DNA from: Pseudomonadota bacterium | GTDB lineage: Bacteria; Pseudomonadota; Gammaproteobacteria; Burkholderiales; Burkholderiaceae_C | NCBI GenBank assembly: GCA_030538605.1 | Contig: JAUNTQ010000019.1 | Span: forward strand, 1 to 44,948 | Direction of reading: 5' to 3' | DNA: 44,948 nt | Shown here: in pieces, positions 44,910-44,948 of the stretch | Position numbering within the stretch: position 1 is the first letter of the stretch | Layout of the letters: the number at the start of each line of letters is the position of its first letter | Made by a program: the position numbers and the translations under genes | Notes under the pieces: generated by a model | The model's input: only the letters and a program-made list of their open reading frames with translations | The model's database searches: none | What the model was told of the DNA's origin: nothing

Positions 44910-44948
44910 CAACTGTGTTCAAAGTCAAGTGTTTTTCATGGATATATC

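Overview
The window is high-GC, densely coded chromosomal DNA with beta-proteobacterial gene content: minCDE, creBC, glnE, yhdP, frmRAB, and an mnmG-rsmG-parA-parB block. Protein resemblance and the style of the dispersed repeats point to Burkholderiales, most likely Comamonadaceae; this is inference from memory of the families, not a database search. No rRNA, tRNA, CRISPR array, transposase or phage gene was seen.

Layout. 1-7.2 kb: the start of glnE (cut by the window edge), divergent from yhdP, then the creB-creC two-component pair. 7.4-9.3 kb: minC-minD-minE, reading left. 9.33-9.76 kb: a gene-free stretch with five TAG-like triplets, an AT-rich flank and several DnaA boxes, which looks like a chromosomal replication origin. 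9.8-12.1 kb: small envelope genes (DUF2788, DUF2189, a peptidoglycan-binding lipoprotein, a Spy-like protein). 12.2-15.3 kb: copper efflux, with cueR and copZ divergent from copA through two facing CueR-type promoters. 15.5-18.8 kb: a hemerythrin-like protein and the frmR-frmA-fghA formaldehyde detoxification operon. 19.1-26.8 kb: a heme uptake locus behind a Fur-like site (TonB receptor, HmuY-like lipoprotein, hmuS, hmuT, hmuU, hmuV). 27-31.8 kb: an old yellow enzyme, an MFS protein, a YkgJ cysteine-cluster protein, DUF1328 and glutamate dehydrogenase. 31.8-40.5 kb: a Phd/VapC pair running into mnmG, then rsmG, a membrane protein, parA, four inserted genes and parB, with three parS sites inside mnmG and rsmG. 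40.7-44.7 kb: a PmtA-like methyltransferase, a 242-bp inverted-repeat element, and a large secreted protein made of about 18 tandem 23-24-residue units plus a peptidoglycan-binding domain.

How it fits together. parS and parAB normally lie close to oriC, so the DnaA-trio region about 24 kb from the parS cluster makes an origin-proximal reading coherent. Most genes from 12.9 kb rightward are on the plus strand and most genes left of 9.3 kb on the minus strand, although six small genes between 9.8 and 12.8 kb go against this. Copper, formaldehyde and heme modules each sit next to a recognisable operator.

Repeats. Gene 3' ends and operon gaps are full of dispersed palindromes. The clearest family has six copies of about 95 bp, each AT-rich with GAGCTGCTTGCGTACG-type arms and each directly downstream of a gene. 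One copy supplies the copA stop codon. Another GC-rich family has a copy inserted in frame in the CopA ATPase. Further families include two copies abutting the minE and gdhA stop codons, three copies of a GTAGGCTGGGTAGAGC element, and REP-like units separating hmuT from hmuU.
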